A DNA stretch of 64,000 nucleotides from Taudactylus pleione (Eukaryota > Chordata > Amphibia > Anura > Myobatrachidae), in the NCBI GenBank assembly GCA_031769625.1, contig JAUIMM010002582.1:62001-126000 (forward strand). Reading direction: 5' to 3'. Position numbers and translations under genes: made by a program. The notes under the pieces were generated by a model. The model saw only the letters and a program-made list of their open reading frames with translations, did no database searches and was not told the origin of the DNA. Shown here piece by piece: positions 9,030-22,062 of this stretch (position 1 is the stretch's first letter; every line of letters starts with the position of its first letter).

Positions 9030-9033
9030 GGTC
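9015..9033. repeat. Inverted repeat across the LINE 5' junction
   Basis: GACCTC at 9015-9020 and GAGGTC at 9028-9033 form a perfect 6-bp stem with a 7-nt loop (TAGGGGC). The outer four bases of the right arm (GGTC) belong to the satellite, and the left arm belongs to the LINE. It could be chance or a trace of how the 5' end was joined. Confidence 0.6.
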
Positions 9034-10636
9034 TTCAACACATCCCGTGAAATTTTGAGCTGTCTGTGTTTGCTACAAGAGGAGATAACACAAAGTATGC
9101 GCTTTTGTTGTTTCCATTGCTTTCAATGCATTTTGGCCTAAAACGTGCATTTGCTGTTTTCTCTTAAACGCAACATTGGAGAAAAACCATTTCACATCAC
9201 ATTTGTTGGTCTTGGTCTTCAACACATCCAGTGAAATTTTGAGCTGCCTGTGTTTGCTACAAGAGGAGATAACACAAAGTATGCGCTTTTGTTGTTTCCA
9301 TTGCTTTCAATGCATTTTGGCCTAAAACGTGCAATTGCTGTTTTCTCTTAAACGCAACATGGGAGAAAAACCATTTCACATCACATTTGTGGGTATTGGT
9401 CTTCAACACATCCAGTAAAATTTTGAGCTGTCTGTGTTTGCTACAAGAGGAGATAACACAAAGTATGCGCTTTTGTTGTTTCCTTTGCTTTCAATGCATT
9501 TTGGCCTAAAACGTGCATTTGCTGTTTTCTCTTAAACGCAACATGGGAGAAAAACCATTTCACATCACATTTGTTGGTCTTGGTCTTCAACACATCCAGT
9601 GAAATTTTGAGCTGCCTGTGTTTGCTACTAGAGGAGATAACACAAAGTATGCGCTTTTGTTGTTTCCATTGCTTTCAATGCATTTTGGCCTAAAACGTGC
9701 AATTGCTGTTTTCTCTTAAACGCAACATGGGAGAAAAACCATTTCACATCACATTTGTGGGTCTTGGTCTTCAACACATCCAGTGAAATTTTGAGCTGTC
9801 TGTGTTTGATACAAGAGGAGATAACACAAAGTATGCACTTTTGTTGGTTCCATTGCTTTCAATGCATTTTTGCCTAAAACGAGCAATTGCTGTTTTCTCT
9901 TAAACGCAACATTGGAGAAAAACCATTTCACATCACATTTGTGGGTCTTGGTCTTCAACACATCCAGTGAAATTTTGAGCTGTCTGTGTTTGCTACAAGA
10001 GGAGATAACACAAAGTTTGCGCTTTTGTTGTTTTCATTGCTTTCAATGCATTTTGGCCTAAAACGTGCATTTGCTGTTTTCTCTTAAACGCAACATGGGA
10101 GAAAAACCATTTCACATCACATTTGTTGGTCTTGGTCTTCAACACATCCAGTGAAATTTTGAGCTGCCTGTGTTTGCTACAAGAGGAGATATCACAAAGT
10201 ATGCGCTTTTGTTGTTCCATTGCTTTCAATGCATTATGGCCTAAAACGTGCATTTGCTGTTTTCTCTTAAACGCAACATGGGAGAAAAACCATTTCACAT
10301 CACATTTGTTGGTCTTGGTCTTCAACACATCCAGTGAAATTTTGAGCTGCCTGTGTTTGCTACAAGAGGAGATAACACAAAGTATGCGCTTTTGTTGTTT
10401 CCATTGCTTTCAATGCATTTTGGCCTAAAACGTGCAATTGCTGTTTTCTCTTAAACGCAACATGGGAGAAAAACCATTTCACATCACATTTGTGGGTCTT
10501 GGTGTTCAACACATCCAGTGAAACTTTGAGCTGTCTGTGTTTGCTACAAGAGGAGATAACAAAAAGTATGCGCTTTTGTTGGTTCCATTGCTTTCAATGC
10601 ATTTTTGCCTAAAACGAGCAATTGCTGTTTTCTCTT

Positions 10637-11924
10637 AAACGCAACATGGGAGAAAAACCATTTCACATCACATTTGTGGGTCTTGGTCTTCAACACATCC
10701 AGTGAAATTTTGAGCTGTCTGTGTTTGCTACAAGAGGAGATAACACAAAGTATGCGCTTTTGTTGGTTCCATTGCTTTCAATGCATTTTGGCCTAAAACG
10801 AGCAATTGCTGTTTTCTCTTAAACGCAACATGGGAGAAAAACCATTTCACATCACATTTGTGGGTATTGGTCTTCAACACATCCAGTGAAATTTTGAGCT
10901 GTCTGTGTTTGCTACAAGAGGAGATAACACAAAGTATGCGCTTTTGTTGTTTCCATTGCTTTCAATGCATTTTGGCCTAAAACGTGCATTTGCTGTTTTC
11001 TCTTAAACGCAACATGGGAGAAAAACCATTTCACATCACATTTGTGGGTCTTGGTCTTCAACACATCCAGTGAAATTTTGAGCTGTCTGTGTTTGCTACA
11101 AGTGGAGATAACACAAAGTATGCGCTTTTGTTGTTTCCATTGCTTTCAATGCATTTTGGCCTAAAACGTGCATTTGCTGTTTTCTCTTAAACGCAACATG
11201 GGAGAAAAACCATTTCACATCACATTTGTTGGTCTTGGTCTTCAACACATCCAGTGAAATTTTGAGCTGCCTGTGTTTGCTACAAGAGAAGATAACACAA
11301 AGTATGCGCTTTTGTTGTTTCCATTGCTTTCAATGCATTTTGGCCTAAAACGTGCATTTGCTGTTTTCTCTTAAACGTAACATGGGAGAAAAACCATTTC
11401 ACATCACATTTGTGGGTCTTGGTCTTCAACACATCCAGTGAAATTTTGAGCTGCCTGTGTTTGCTACAAGAGAAGATAACACAAAGTATGCGCTTTTGTT
11501 GTTTCCATTGCTTTCAATGCATTTTGGCCTAAAACGTGCATTTGCTGTTTTCTCTTAAACGCAACATGGGAGAAAAACCATTTCACATCACATTTGTGGG
11601 TCTTGGTCTTCAACACATCCAGTGAAATTTTGAGCTGCCTGTGTTTGCTACAAGAGAAGATAACACAAAGTATGCGCTTTTGTTGTTTCCATTGCTTTCA
11701 ATGCATTTTGGCCTAAAACGTGCATTTGCTGTTTTCTCTTAAACGCAACATGGGAGAAAAACCATTTCACATCACATTTGTGGGTCTTGGTCTTCAACAC
11801 ATCCAGTGAAATTTTGAGCTGTCTGTGTTTGCTACAAGAGGAGATAACACAATGTATGAGCTTTTGTTGTTTCCATTGCTTTCAATGCATTTTGGCCTAA
11901 AACGAGCAATTGCTGTTTTCTCTT
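10637..11924. repeat. Seven-monomer block, paralogue of 181-1468
   Basis: Same variant order as 181-1468, ending in the rare GTATGAGC unit (11854). Small differences include AAACGTAAC near 11375 and CAATGCAT instead of CAAAGCAT in the GTGGAG unit. The LINE that lies 412 bp beyond the end of the left copy is absent here. Confidence 0.85.
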
Positions 11925-12475
11925 AAACGCAACATGGGAGAAAAACCATTTCACATCACATTTGTGGGTCTTGGTCTTCAACACATCCAGTGAAATTTTG
12001 AGCTGCCTGTGTTTGCTACAAGAGGAGATAAAACAAAGTATGCGCTTTTGTTGTTTCCATTGCTTTCAATGCATTTTGGCCTAAAACGTGCATTTGCTGT
12101 TTTCTCTTAAACGCAACATGGGAGAAAAAACATTTCACATCACATTTGTTGGTCTTCGTCTTCAACACATCCAGTGAAATTTTGAGCTGCCTGTGTTTGC
12201 TACAAGAGGAGATATCACAAAGTATGCGCTTTTGTTGTTCCATTGCTTTCAATGCATTTTGGCCTAAAACGAGCAATTGCTGTTTTCTCTTAAACGCAAC
12301 ATGGGAGAAAAACCATTTCACATCGCATTTGTGGGTATTGGTCTTCAACACATCCAGTAAAATTTTGAGCTGTCTGTGTTTGCTACAAGAGGAGATAACA
12401 CAAAGTATGCGCTTTTGTTGTTTCCATTGCTTTCAATGCATTTTGGCCTAAAACGTGCATTTGCTGTTTTCTCTT

Positions 12476-13956
12476 AAACGCAACATGGGAGAAAAACCAT
12501 TTCACATCACATTTGTTGGTCTTGGTCTTCAACACATCCAGTGAAATTTTGAGCTGCCTGTGTTTGCTACTAGAGGAGATAACACAAAGTATGCGCTTTT
12601 GTTGTTTCCATTGCTTTCAATGCATTTTGGCCAAAATCGTGCAATTGCTGTTTTCTCTTAAACGCAACATGGGAGAAAAACCATTTCACATCACATTTGT
12701 GGGTCTTGGTCTTCAACACATCCAGTGAAATTTTGAGCTGTCTGTGTTTGCTACAAGAGGAGATAACACAAAGTATGCGCTTTTGTTGCTTTCATTGCTT
12801 TCAATGCATTTTGGCCTAAAACGTGCATTTGCTGTTTTCTCTTAAACGCAACATGGGAGAAAAACCATTTCACATCACATTTGTTGGTCTTGGTCTTCAA
12901 CACATCCAGTGAAATTTTGAGCTGTCTGTGTTTGCTACAAGAGGAGATAACACAAAGTATGCACTTTTGTTGTTTCCATTGCTTTCAATGCATTTTGGCC
13001 TAAAACGTGCAATTGCTGTTTTCTCTTAAACGCAACATGGGAGAAAAACCATTTCACATCACATTTGTGGGTCTTGGTCTTCAACACATCCAGTGAAATT
13101 TTGAGCTGTCTGTGTTTGCTACAAGAGGAGATAACACAAAGTATGCGCTTTTGTTGCTTTCATTGCTTTCAATGCATTTTGGCCTAAAACGTGCATTTGC
13201 TGTTTTCTCTTAAACGCAACATGGGAGAAAAACCATTTCACATCACATTTGTGGGTCTTGGTCTTCAACACATCCAGTGAAATTTTGAGCTGTCTGTGTT
13301 TGCTACAAGAGGAGATAACACAAAGTATGCACTTTTGTTGTTTCCATTGCTTTCAATGCATTTTGGCCTAAAACGAGCAATTGCTGTTTTCTCTTAAACG
13401 CAACATGGGAGAAAAACCATTTCACATCACATTTGTGGGTCTTGGTCTTCAACACATCCAGTGAAATTTTGAGCTGTCTGTGTTTGCTACAAGAGGAGAT
13501 AACACAAAGTTTGCGCTTTTGTTGTTTTCATTGCTTTCAATGCATTTTGGCCTAAAACGTGCATTTGCTGTTTTCTCTTAAACGCAACATGGGAGAAAAA
13601 CCATTTCACATCACATTTGTTGGTCTTGGTCTTCAACACATCCAGTGAAATTTTGAGCTGTCTGTGTTTGCTACAAGAGGAGATATCACAAAGTATGCGC
13701 TGTATGCGCTTTTGTTGTTTCCATTGCTTTCAATGCATTTTGGCCTAAAACGTGCATTTGCTGTTTTCTCTTAAACGCAACATGGGAGAAAAACCATTTC
13801 ACATCACATTTGTGGGTCTTGGTCTTCAACACATCCAGTAAAATTTTGAGCTGTCTGTGTTTGCTACAAGAGGAGATAACACAAAGTATGCGCTTTTGTT
13901 GTTTCCATTGCTTTCAATGCATTTTGGCCTAAAACGTGCATTTGCTGTTTTCTCTT
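12476..13956. repeat. Eight-monomer segment with a diverged tandem copy to its right
   Basis: Starts with a unit carrying CTACTAGAGG and GGCCAAAA, then units with TTGCTTTC, and ends past a unit with a 9-bp tandem duplication. The length is 8 x 184 + 9. The same order restarts at 13957, but the second copy lacks one unit, so its 9-bp duplication lies 1297 rather than 1481 bp away. Confidence 0.75.
13693..13710. repeat. 9-bp tandem duplication in a monomer (copy 1)
   Basis: GTATGCGCT occurs twice in a row, making a 193-bp monomer. It is associated with GATATCAC instead of GATAACAC. The same event is seen at 14990 and 35790, so it marks copied segments. Confidence 0.97.
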
Positions 13957-14989
13957 AAACGCAACATGGGAGAAAAACCATTTCACATCACATTTGTTGG
14001 TCTTGGTCTTCAACACATCCAGTGAAATTTTGAGCTGCCTGTGTTTGCTACTAGAGGAGATAACACAAAGTATGCGCTTTTGTTGTTTCCATTGCTTTCA
14101 ATGCATTTTGGCCAAAAACGTGCAATTGCTGTTTTCTCTTAAACGCAACATGGGAGAAAAACCATTTCACATCACATTTGTGGGTCTTGGTCTTCAACAC
14201 ATCCAGTGAAATTTTGAGCTGTCTGTGTTTGCTACAAGAGGAGATAACACAAAGTATGCGCTTTTGTTGCTTTCATTGCTTTCAATGCATTTTGGCCTAA
14301 AACGTGCATTTGCTGTTTTCTCTTAAACGCAACATGGGAGAAAAACCATTTCACATCACATTTGTTGGTCTTGGTCTTCAACACATCCAGTGAAATTTTG
14401 AGCTGTCTGTGTTTGCTACAAGAGGAGATAACACAAAGTATGCACTTTTGTTGTTTCCATTGCTTTCAATGCATTTTGGCCTAAAACGTGCAATTGCTGT
14501 TTTCTCTTAAACGCAACATGGGAGAAAAACCATTTCACATCACATTTGTGGGTCTTGGTCTTCAACACATCCAGTGAAATTTTGAGCTGTCTGTGTTTGC
14601 TACAAGAGGAGATAACACAAAGTATGCGCTTTTGTTGCTTTCATTGCTTTCAATGCATTTTGGCCTAAAACGTGCATTTGCTGTTTTCTCTTAAACGCAA
14701 CATGGGAGAAAAACCATTTCACATCACATTTGTGGGTCTTGGTCTTCAACACATCCAGTGAAATTTTGAGCTGTCTGTGTTTGCTACAAGAGGAGATAAC
14801 ACAAAGTTTGCGCTTTTGTTGTTTTCATTGCTTTCAATGCATTTTGGCCTAAAACGTGCATTTGCTGTTTTCTCTTAAACGCAACATGGGAGAAAAACCA
14901 TTTCACATCACATTTGTTGGTCTTGGTCTTCAACACATCCAGTGAAATTTTGAGCTGTCTGTGTTTGCTACAAGAGGAGATATCACAAA

Positions 14990-15007
14990 GTATGCGCTGT
15001 ATGCGCT
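14990..15007. repeat. 9-bp tandem duplication in a monomer (copy 2)
   Basis: Same duplicated GTATGCGCT with the same GATATCAC companion, 7 units plus 9 bp after copy 1. Confidence 0.97.
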
Positions 15008-17094
15008 TTTGTTGTTTCCATTGCTTTCAATGCATTTTGGCCTAAAACGTGCATTTGCTGTTTTCTCTTAAACGCAACATGGGAGAAAAACCATTTCACA
15101 TCACATTTGTGGGTCTTGGTCTTCAACACATCCAGTGAAATTTTGAGCTGTCTGTGTTTGCTACAAGAGGAGATAACACAAAGTATGCGCTTTTGTTGTT
15201 TTCATTGCTTTCAATGCATTTTGGCCTAAAACGTGCATTTGCTGTTTTCTCTTAAACGCAACATGGGAGAAAAACCATTTCACATCACATTTGTTGGTCT
15301 TGGTCTTCAACACATCCAGTGAAATTTTGAGCTGTCTGTGTTTGCTACAAGAGGAGATAACACAAAGTATGCGCTTTTCTTGTTTCCATTGCTTTCAATG
15401 CATTTTGGCCTAAAACGAGCAATTGCTGTTTTCTCTTAAACGCAACATGGGAGAAAAACCATTTCACATCACATTTGTGGGTATTGGTCTTCAACACATC
15501 CAGTGAAATTTTGAGCTGTCTGTGTTTGCTACAAGAGCAGATAACACAAAGTATGCGCTTTTGTTGTTTCCATTGCTTTCAATGCATTTTGGCCTAAAAC
15601 GTGCATTTGCTGTTTTCTCTTAAACGCAACATGGGAGAAAAACCATTTCACATCACATTTGTGGGTCTTGGTCTTCAACACATCCAGTGAAATTTTGAGC
15701 TGCCTGTGTTTGCTACAAGAGGAGATAACACAAAGTATGCGCTTTTGTTGTTTCCATTGCTTTCAATGCATTTTGGCCTAAAATGTGCAATTGCTGTTTT
15801 CTCTTAAACGCAACATGGGAGAAAAACCATTTCACATCACATTTGTGGGTCTTGGTCTTCAACACATCCAGTGAAATTTTGAGCTGCCTGTGTTTGCTAC
15901 AAGAGGAGATAACACAAAGTATGCGCTTTTGTTGTTTCCATTGCTTTCAATGCATTTTGGCCTAAAACGTGCAATTGCTGTTTTCTCTTAAACGCAACAT
16001 GGGAGAAAAACCATTTCACATCACATTTGTGGGTCTTGGTCTTCAACACATCCAGTGAAATTTTGAGCTGCCTGTGTTTGCTACAAGAGGAGATAACACA
16101 AAGTATGCGCTCTTGTTGTTTTCATTGCTTTCAATGCATTTTGGCCTAAAACGTGCATTTGCTGTTTTCTCTTAAACGCAACATGGGAGAAAAACCATTT
16201 CACATCACATTTGTTGGTCTTGGTCTTCAACACATCCAGTGAAATTTTGAGCTGCCTGTGTTTGCTACCAGAGAAGATAACACAAAGTATGCGCTTTTGT
16301 TGTTTCCATTGCTTTCATTGCATTTTGGCCTAAAACGTGCATTTGCTGTTTTCTCTTAAACGCAACATGGGAGAAAAACCATTTCACATCACATTAGTTT
16401 GTCTTGGTCTTCAACACATCCAGTGAAATTTTGAGCTGTCTGTGTTTGCTACAAGAGGAGATAACACAAAGTATGCACTTTTGTTGTTTCCATTGCTTTC
16501 AATGCATTTTGGCCTAAAACGAGCAATTGCTGTTTTCTCTTAAACGCAACATGGGAGAAAAACCATTTCACATCACATTTGTGGGTATTGGTCTTCAACA
16601 CATCCAGTGAAATTTTGAGCTGTCTGTGTTTGCTACAAGTGGAGATAACACAAAGTATGCGCTATTGTTGTTTCCATTGCTTTCAAAGCATTTTGGCCTA
16701 AAACGTGCATTTGCTGTTTTCTCTTAAACGCAACATGGGAGAAAAACCCCATTTCACATCACATTGTTGGTCTTGGTCTTCAACACACCCAGTGAAATTT
16801 TGAGCTGCCTGTGTTTGCTACAAGAGAAGATAACACAAAGTATGCGCTTTTGTTGTTTCCATTGCTTTCAAAGCATTTTGGCCTAAAACGTGCATTTGCT
16901 GTTTTCTCTTAAACGCAACATGGGAGAAAAACCATTTCACATCACATTTGTGGGTCTTGGTCTTCAACACATCCAGTGAAATTTTGAGCTGCCTGTGTTT
17001 GCTACAAGAGAAGATAACACAAAGTATGCGCTTTTGTTGTTTCCATTGCTTTCAATGCATTTTGGCCTAAAACGTGCATTTGCTGTTTTCTCTT

Positions 17095-18934
17095 AAACGC
17101 AAAATGGGAGAAAAACCATTTCACATCACATTTGTGGGTATTGGTCTTCAACACATCCAGTGAAATTTTGAGCTGTCTGTGTTTGCTACAAGAGGAGATA
17201 ACACAAAGTATGCGCTTTTGTTGTTTCCATTGCTTTCAATGCATTTTGGCCTAAAACGTGCAATTGCTGTTTTCTCTTAAACGCAATATGGGAGAAAAAC
17301 CATTTCACATCACATTTGTGGGTCTTGGTCTTCAACACATCAAGTGAAATTTTGAGCTGCCTGTGTTTGCTACAAGAGTAGATAACACAAAGTATGCGCT
17401 TTTGTTGGTTCCATTGCTTTCAATGCATTTTGGCCTAAAATGAGCAATTGCTGTTTTCTCTTAAACGCAACATGGGAGAAAAACCATTTCACATCACATT
17501 TGTGGGTCTTGGTCTTCAACACATCCAGTGAAATTTTGAGCTGTCTGTGTTTGCTACAAGAGGAGATAACACAAAGTATGCGCTCTTGTTGTTTTCATTG
17601 CTTTCAATGCATTTTGGCCTAAAACGTGCATTTGCTGTTTTCTCTTAAACGCAACATGGGAGAAAAACCATTTCACATCACATTTGTTGGTCTTGGTCTT
17701 CAACACATCCAGTGAAATTTTGAGCTGCCTGTGTTTGCTACCAGAGAAGATAACACAAAGTATGCGCTTTTGTTGTTTCCATTGCTTTCATTGCATTTTG
17801 GCCTAAAACGTGCATTTGCTGTTTTCTCTTAAACGCAACATGGGAGAAAAACCATTTCACATCACATTTGTTGGTCTTGGTCTTCAACACATCCAGTGAA
17901 ATTTTGAGCTGTCTGTGTTTGCTACAAGAGGAGATAACACAAAGTATGCACTTTTGTTGTTTCCATTGCTTTCAATGCATTTTGGCCTAAAACGAGCAAT
18001 TGCTGTTTTCTCTTAAACGCAACATGGGAGAAATACCATTTCACATCACATTTGTGGGTATTGGTCTTCAACACATCCAGTGAAATTTTGAGCTGTCTGT
18101 GTTTGCTACAAGTGGAGATAACACAAAGTATGCGCTATTGTTGTTTCCATTGCTTTCAAAGCATTTTGGCCTAAAACGTGCATTTGCTGTTTTCTCTTAA
18201 ACGCAACATGGGAGAAAAACCATTTCACATCACATTTGTTGGTCTTGGTCTTCAACACATCCAGTGAAATTTTGAGCTGCCTGTGTTTGCTACAAGAGAA
18301 GATAACACAAAGTATGCGCTTTTGTTGTTTCCATTGCTTTCAATGCATTTTGGCCTAAAACGTGCATTTGCTGTTTTCTCTTAAACGCAACATGGGGGAA
18401 AAACCATTTCACATCACATTTGTTGGTCTTGGTCTTCAACACATCCAGTGAAATTTTGAGCTGTCCGTGTTTGCTACAAGAGGAGATAACACAACGTATG
18501 CACTTTTGTTGTTTCCATTGCTTTCAATGCATTTTGGCCTAAAACGTGCATTTGCTGTTTTCTCTTAAACGCAACATGGGAGAAAAACCATTTCACATCA
18601 CATTTGTTGGTCTTGGTCTTCAACACATCCAGTGAAATTTTGAGCTGCCTGTGTTTGCTACAAGAGGAGATAACACAAAGTATGCGCTTTTGTTGTTTCC
18701 ATTGCTTTCAATGCATTTTGGCCTAAAACGAGCAATTGCTGTTTTCTCTTAAACGCAACATGGGAGAAAAACCATTTCACATCACATTTGTGGGTCTTGG
18801 TCTTCAACACATCCAGTGAAATTTTGAGCTGTCTGTGTTTGCTACAAGAGGAGATAACACAACGTATGCGCTTTTGTTGTTTCCATTGCTTTCAATGCAT
18901 TTTGGCCTAAAACGTGCATTTGCTATTTTCTCTT
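17095..18934. repeat. Ten-monomer module, copy 1
   Basis: Exactly 10 x 184 bp. Markers in order: GCAAAATGGG; GCAATATGGG with CATCAAGTG and GAGTAGAT; AAAATGAGCA with GCGCTCTTG; ACCAGAGAAG with TTCATTGCAT; GTATGCAC; GTGGAG with CTATTGTTG; GAGAAG; ATGGGGGAAA with TGTCCGTG; a CGAGC unit; and a unit ending GCTATTTTC. The same order recurs in three other full copies. Confidence 0.85.
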
Positions 18935-20222
18935 AAACGCAACATGGGAGAAAAACCATTTCACATCACATTTGTTGGTCTTGGTCTTCAACACATCCAG
19001 TGAAATTTTGAGCTGCCTGTGTTTGCTACAAGAGGAGATAACACAAAGTATGCGCTTTTGTTGTTTCCATTGCTTTCAATGCATTTTGGCCTAAAACGAG
19101 CAATTGCTGTTTTCTCTTAAACGCAACATGGGAGAAATACCATTTCACATCACATTTGTGGGTATTGGTCTTCAACACATCCAGTGAAATTTTGAGCTGT
19201 CTGTGTTTGCTACAAGTGGAGATAACACAAAGTATGCGCTATTGTTGTTTCCATTGCTTTCAAAGCATTTTGGCCTAAAACGTGCATTTGCTGTTTTCTC
19301 TTAAACGCAACATGGGAGAAAAACCATTTCACATCACATTTGTTGGTCTTGGTCTTCAACACATCCAGTGAAATTTTGAGCTGCCTGTGTTTGCTACAAC
19401 AGAAGATAACACAAAGTATGCGCTTTTGTTGTTTCCATTGCTTTCAATGCATTTTGGCCTAAAACGTGCATTTGCTGTTTTCTCTTAAACGCAACATGGG
19501 GGAAAAACCATTTCACATCACATTTGTTGGTCTTGGTCTTCAACACATCCAGTGAAATTTTGAGCTGTCCGTGTTTGCTACAAGAGGAGATAACACAACG
19601 TATGCACTTTTGTTGTTTCCATTGCTTTCAATGCATTTTGGCCTAAAACGTGCATTTGCTGTTTTCTCTTAAACGCAACATGGGAGAAAAACCATTTCAC
19701 ATCACATTTGTTGGTCTTGGTCTTCAACACATCCAGTGAAATTTTGAGCTGCCTGTGTTTGCTACAAGAGGAGATAACACAAAGTATGCGCTTTTGTTGT
19801 TTCCATTGCTTTCAATGCATTTTGGCCTAAAACGAGCAATTGCTGTTTTCTCTTAAACGCAACATGGGAGAAAAACCATTTCACATCACATTTGTGGGTC
19901 TTGGTCTTCAACACATCCAGTGAAATTTTGAGCTGTCTGTGTTTGCTACAAGAGGAGATAACACAACGTATGCGCTTTTGTTGTTTCCATTGCTTTCAAT
20001 GCATTTTGGCCTAAAACGTGCATTTGCTATTTTCTCTTAAACGCAACATGGGAGAAAAACCATTTCACATCACATTTGTTGGTCTTGGTCTTCAACACAT
20101 CCAGTGAAATTTTGAGCTGCCTGTGTTTGCTACAAGAGGAGATAACACAAAGTATGCGCTTTTGTTGTTTCCATTGCTTTCAATGCATTTTGGCCTAAAA
20201 CGTGCATTTGCTGTTTTCTCTT

Positions 20223-22062
20223 AAACGCAAAATGGGAGAAAAACCATTTCACATCACATTTGTGGGTATTGGTCTTCAACACATCCAGTGAAATTTTGAG
20301 CTGTCTGTGTTTGCTACAAGAGGAGATAACACAAAGTATGCGCTTTTGTTGTTTCCATTGCTTTCAATGCATTTTGGCCTAAAACGTGCAATTGCTGTTT
20401 TCTCTTAAACGCAATATGGGAGAAAAACCATTTCACATCACATTTGTGGGTCTTGGTCTTCAACACATCAAGTGAAATTTTGAGCTGCCTGTGTTTGCTA
20501 CAAGAGTAGATAACACAAAGTATGCGCTTTTGTTGGTTCCATTGCTTTCAATGCATTTTGGCCTAAAATGAGCAATTGCTGTTTTCTCTTAAACGCAACA
20601 TGGGAGAAAAACCATTTCACATCACATTTGTGGGTCTTGGTCTTCAACACATCCAGTGAAATTTTGAGCTGTCTGTGTTTGCTACAAGAGGAGATAACAC
20701 AAAGTATGCGCTCTTGTTGTTTTCATTGCTTTCAATGCATTTTGGCCTAAAACGTGCATTTGCTGTTTTCTCTTAAACGCAACATGGGAGAAAAACCATT
20801 TCACATCACATTTGTTGGTCTTGGTCTTCAACACATCCAGTGAAATTTTGAGCTGCCTGTGTTTGCTACCAGAGAAGATAACACAAAGTATGCGCTTTTG
20901 TTGTTTCCATTGCTTTCATTGCATTTTGGCCTAAAACGTGCATTTGCTGTTTTCTCTTAAACGCAACATGGGAGAAAAACCATTTCACATCACATTTGTT
21001 GGTCTTGGTCTTCAACACATCCAGTGAAATTTTGAGCTGTCTGTGTTTGCTACAAGAGGAGATAACACAAAGTATGCACTTTTGTTGTTTCCATTGCTTT
21101 CAATGCATTTTGGCCTAAAACGAGCAATTGCTGTTTTCTCTTAAACGCAACATGGGAGAAATACCATTTCACATCACATTTGTGGGTATTGGTCTTCAAC
21201 ACATCCAGTGAAATTTTGAGCTGTCTGTGTTTGCTACAAGTGGAGATAACACAAAGTATGCGCTATTGTTGTTTCCATTGCTTTCAAAGCATTTTGGCCT
21301 AAAACGTGCATTTGCTGTTTTCTCTTAAACGCAACATGGGAGAAAAACCATTTCACATCACATTTGTTGGTCTTGGTCTTCAACACATCCAGTGAAATTT
21401 TGAGCTGCCTGTGTTTGCTACAAGAGAAGATAACACAAAGTATGCGCTTTTGTTGTTTCCATTGCTTTCAATGCATTTTGGCCTAAAACGTGCATTTGCT
21501 GTTTTCTCTTAAACGCAACATGGGGGAAAAACCATTTCACATCACATTTGTTGGTCTTGGTCTTCAACACATCCAGTGAAATTTTGAGCTGTCCGTGTTT
21601 GCTACAAGAGGAGATAACACAACGTATGCACTTTTGTTGTTTCCATTGCTTTCAATGCATTTTGGCCTAAAACGTGCATTTGCTGTTTTCTCTTAAACGC
21701 AACATGGGAGAAAAACCATTTCACATCACATTTGTTGGTCTTGGTCTTCAACACATCCAGTGAAATTTTGAGCTGCCTGTGTTTGCTACAAGAGGAGATA
21801 ACACAAAGTATGCGCTTTTGTTGTTTCCATTGCTTTCAATGCATTTTGGCCTAAAACGAGCAATTGCTGTTTTCTCTTAAACGCAACATGGGAGAAAAAC
21901 CATTTCACATCACATTTGTGGGTCTTGGTCTTCAACACATCCAGTGAAATTTTGAGCTGTCTGTGTTTGCTACAAGAGGAGATAACACAACGTATGCGCT
22001 TTTGTTGTTTCCATTGCTTTCAATGCATTTTGGCCTAAAACGTGCATTTGCTATTTTCTCTT
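20223..22062. repeat. Ten-monomer module, copy 2
   Basis: Same ten markers in the same order as 17095-18934, exactly 3128 bp (17 units) downstream. Confidence 0.85.
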
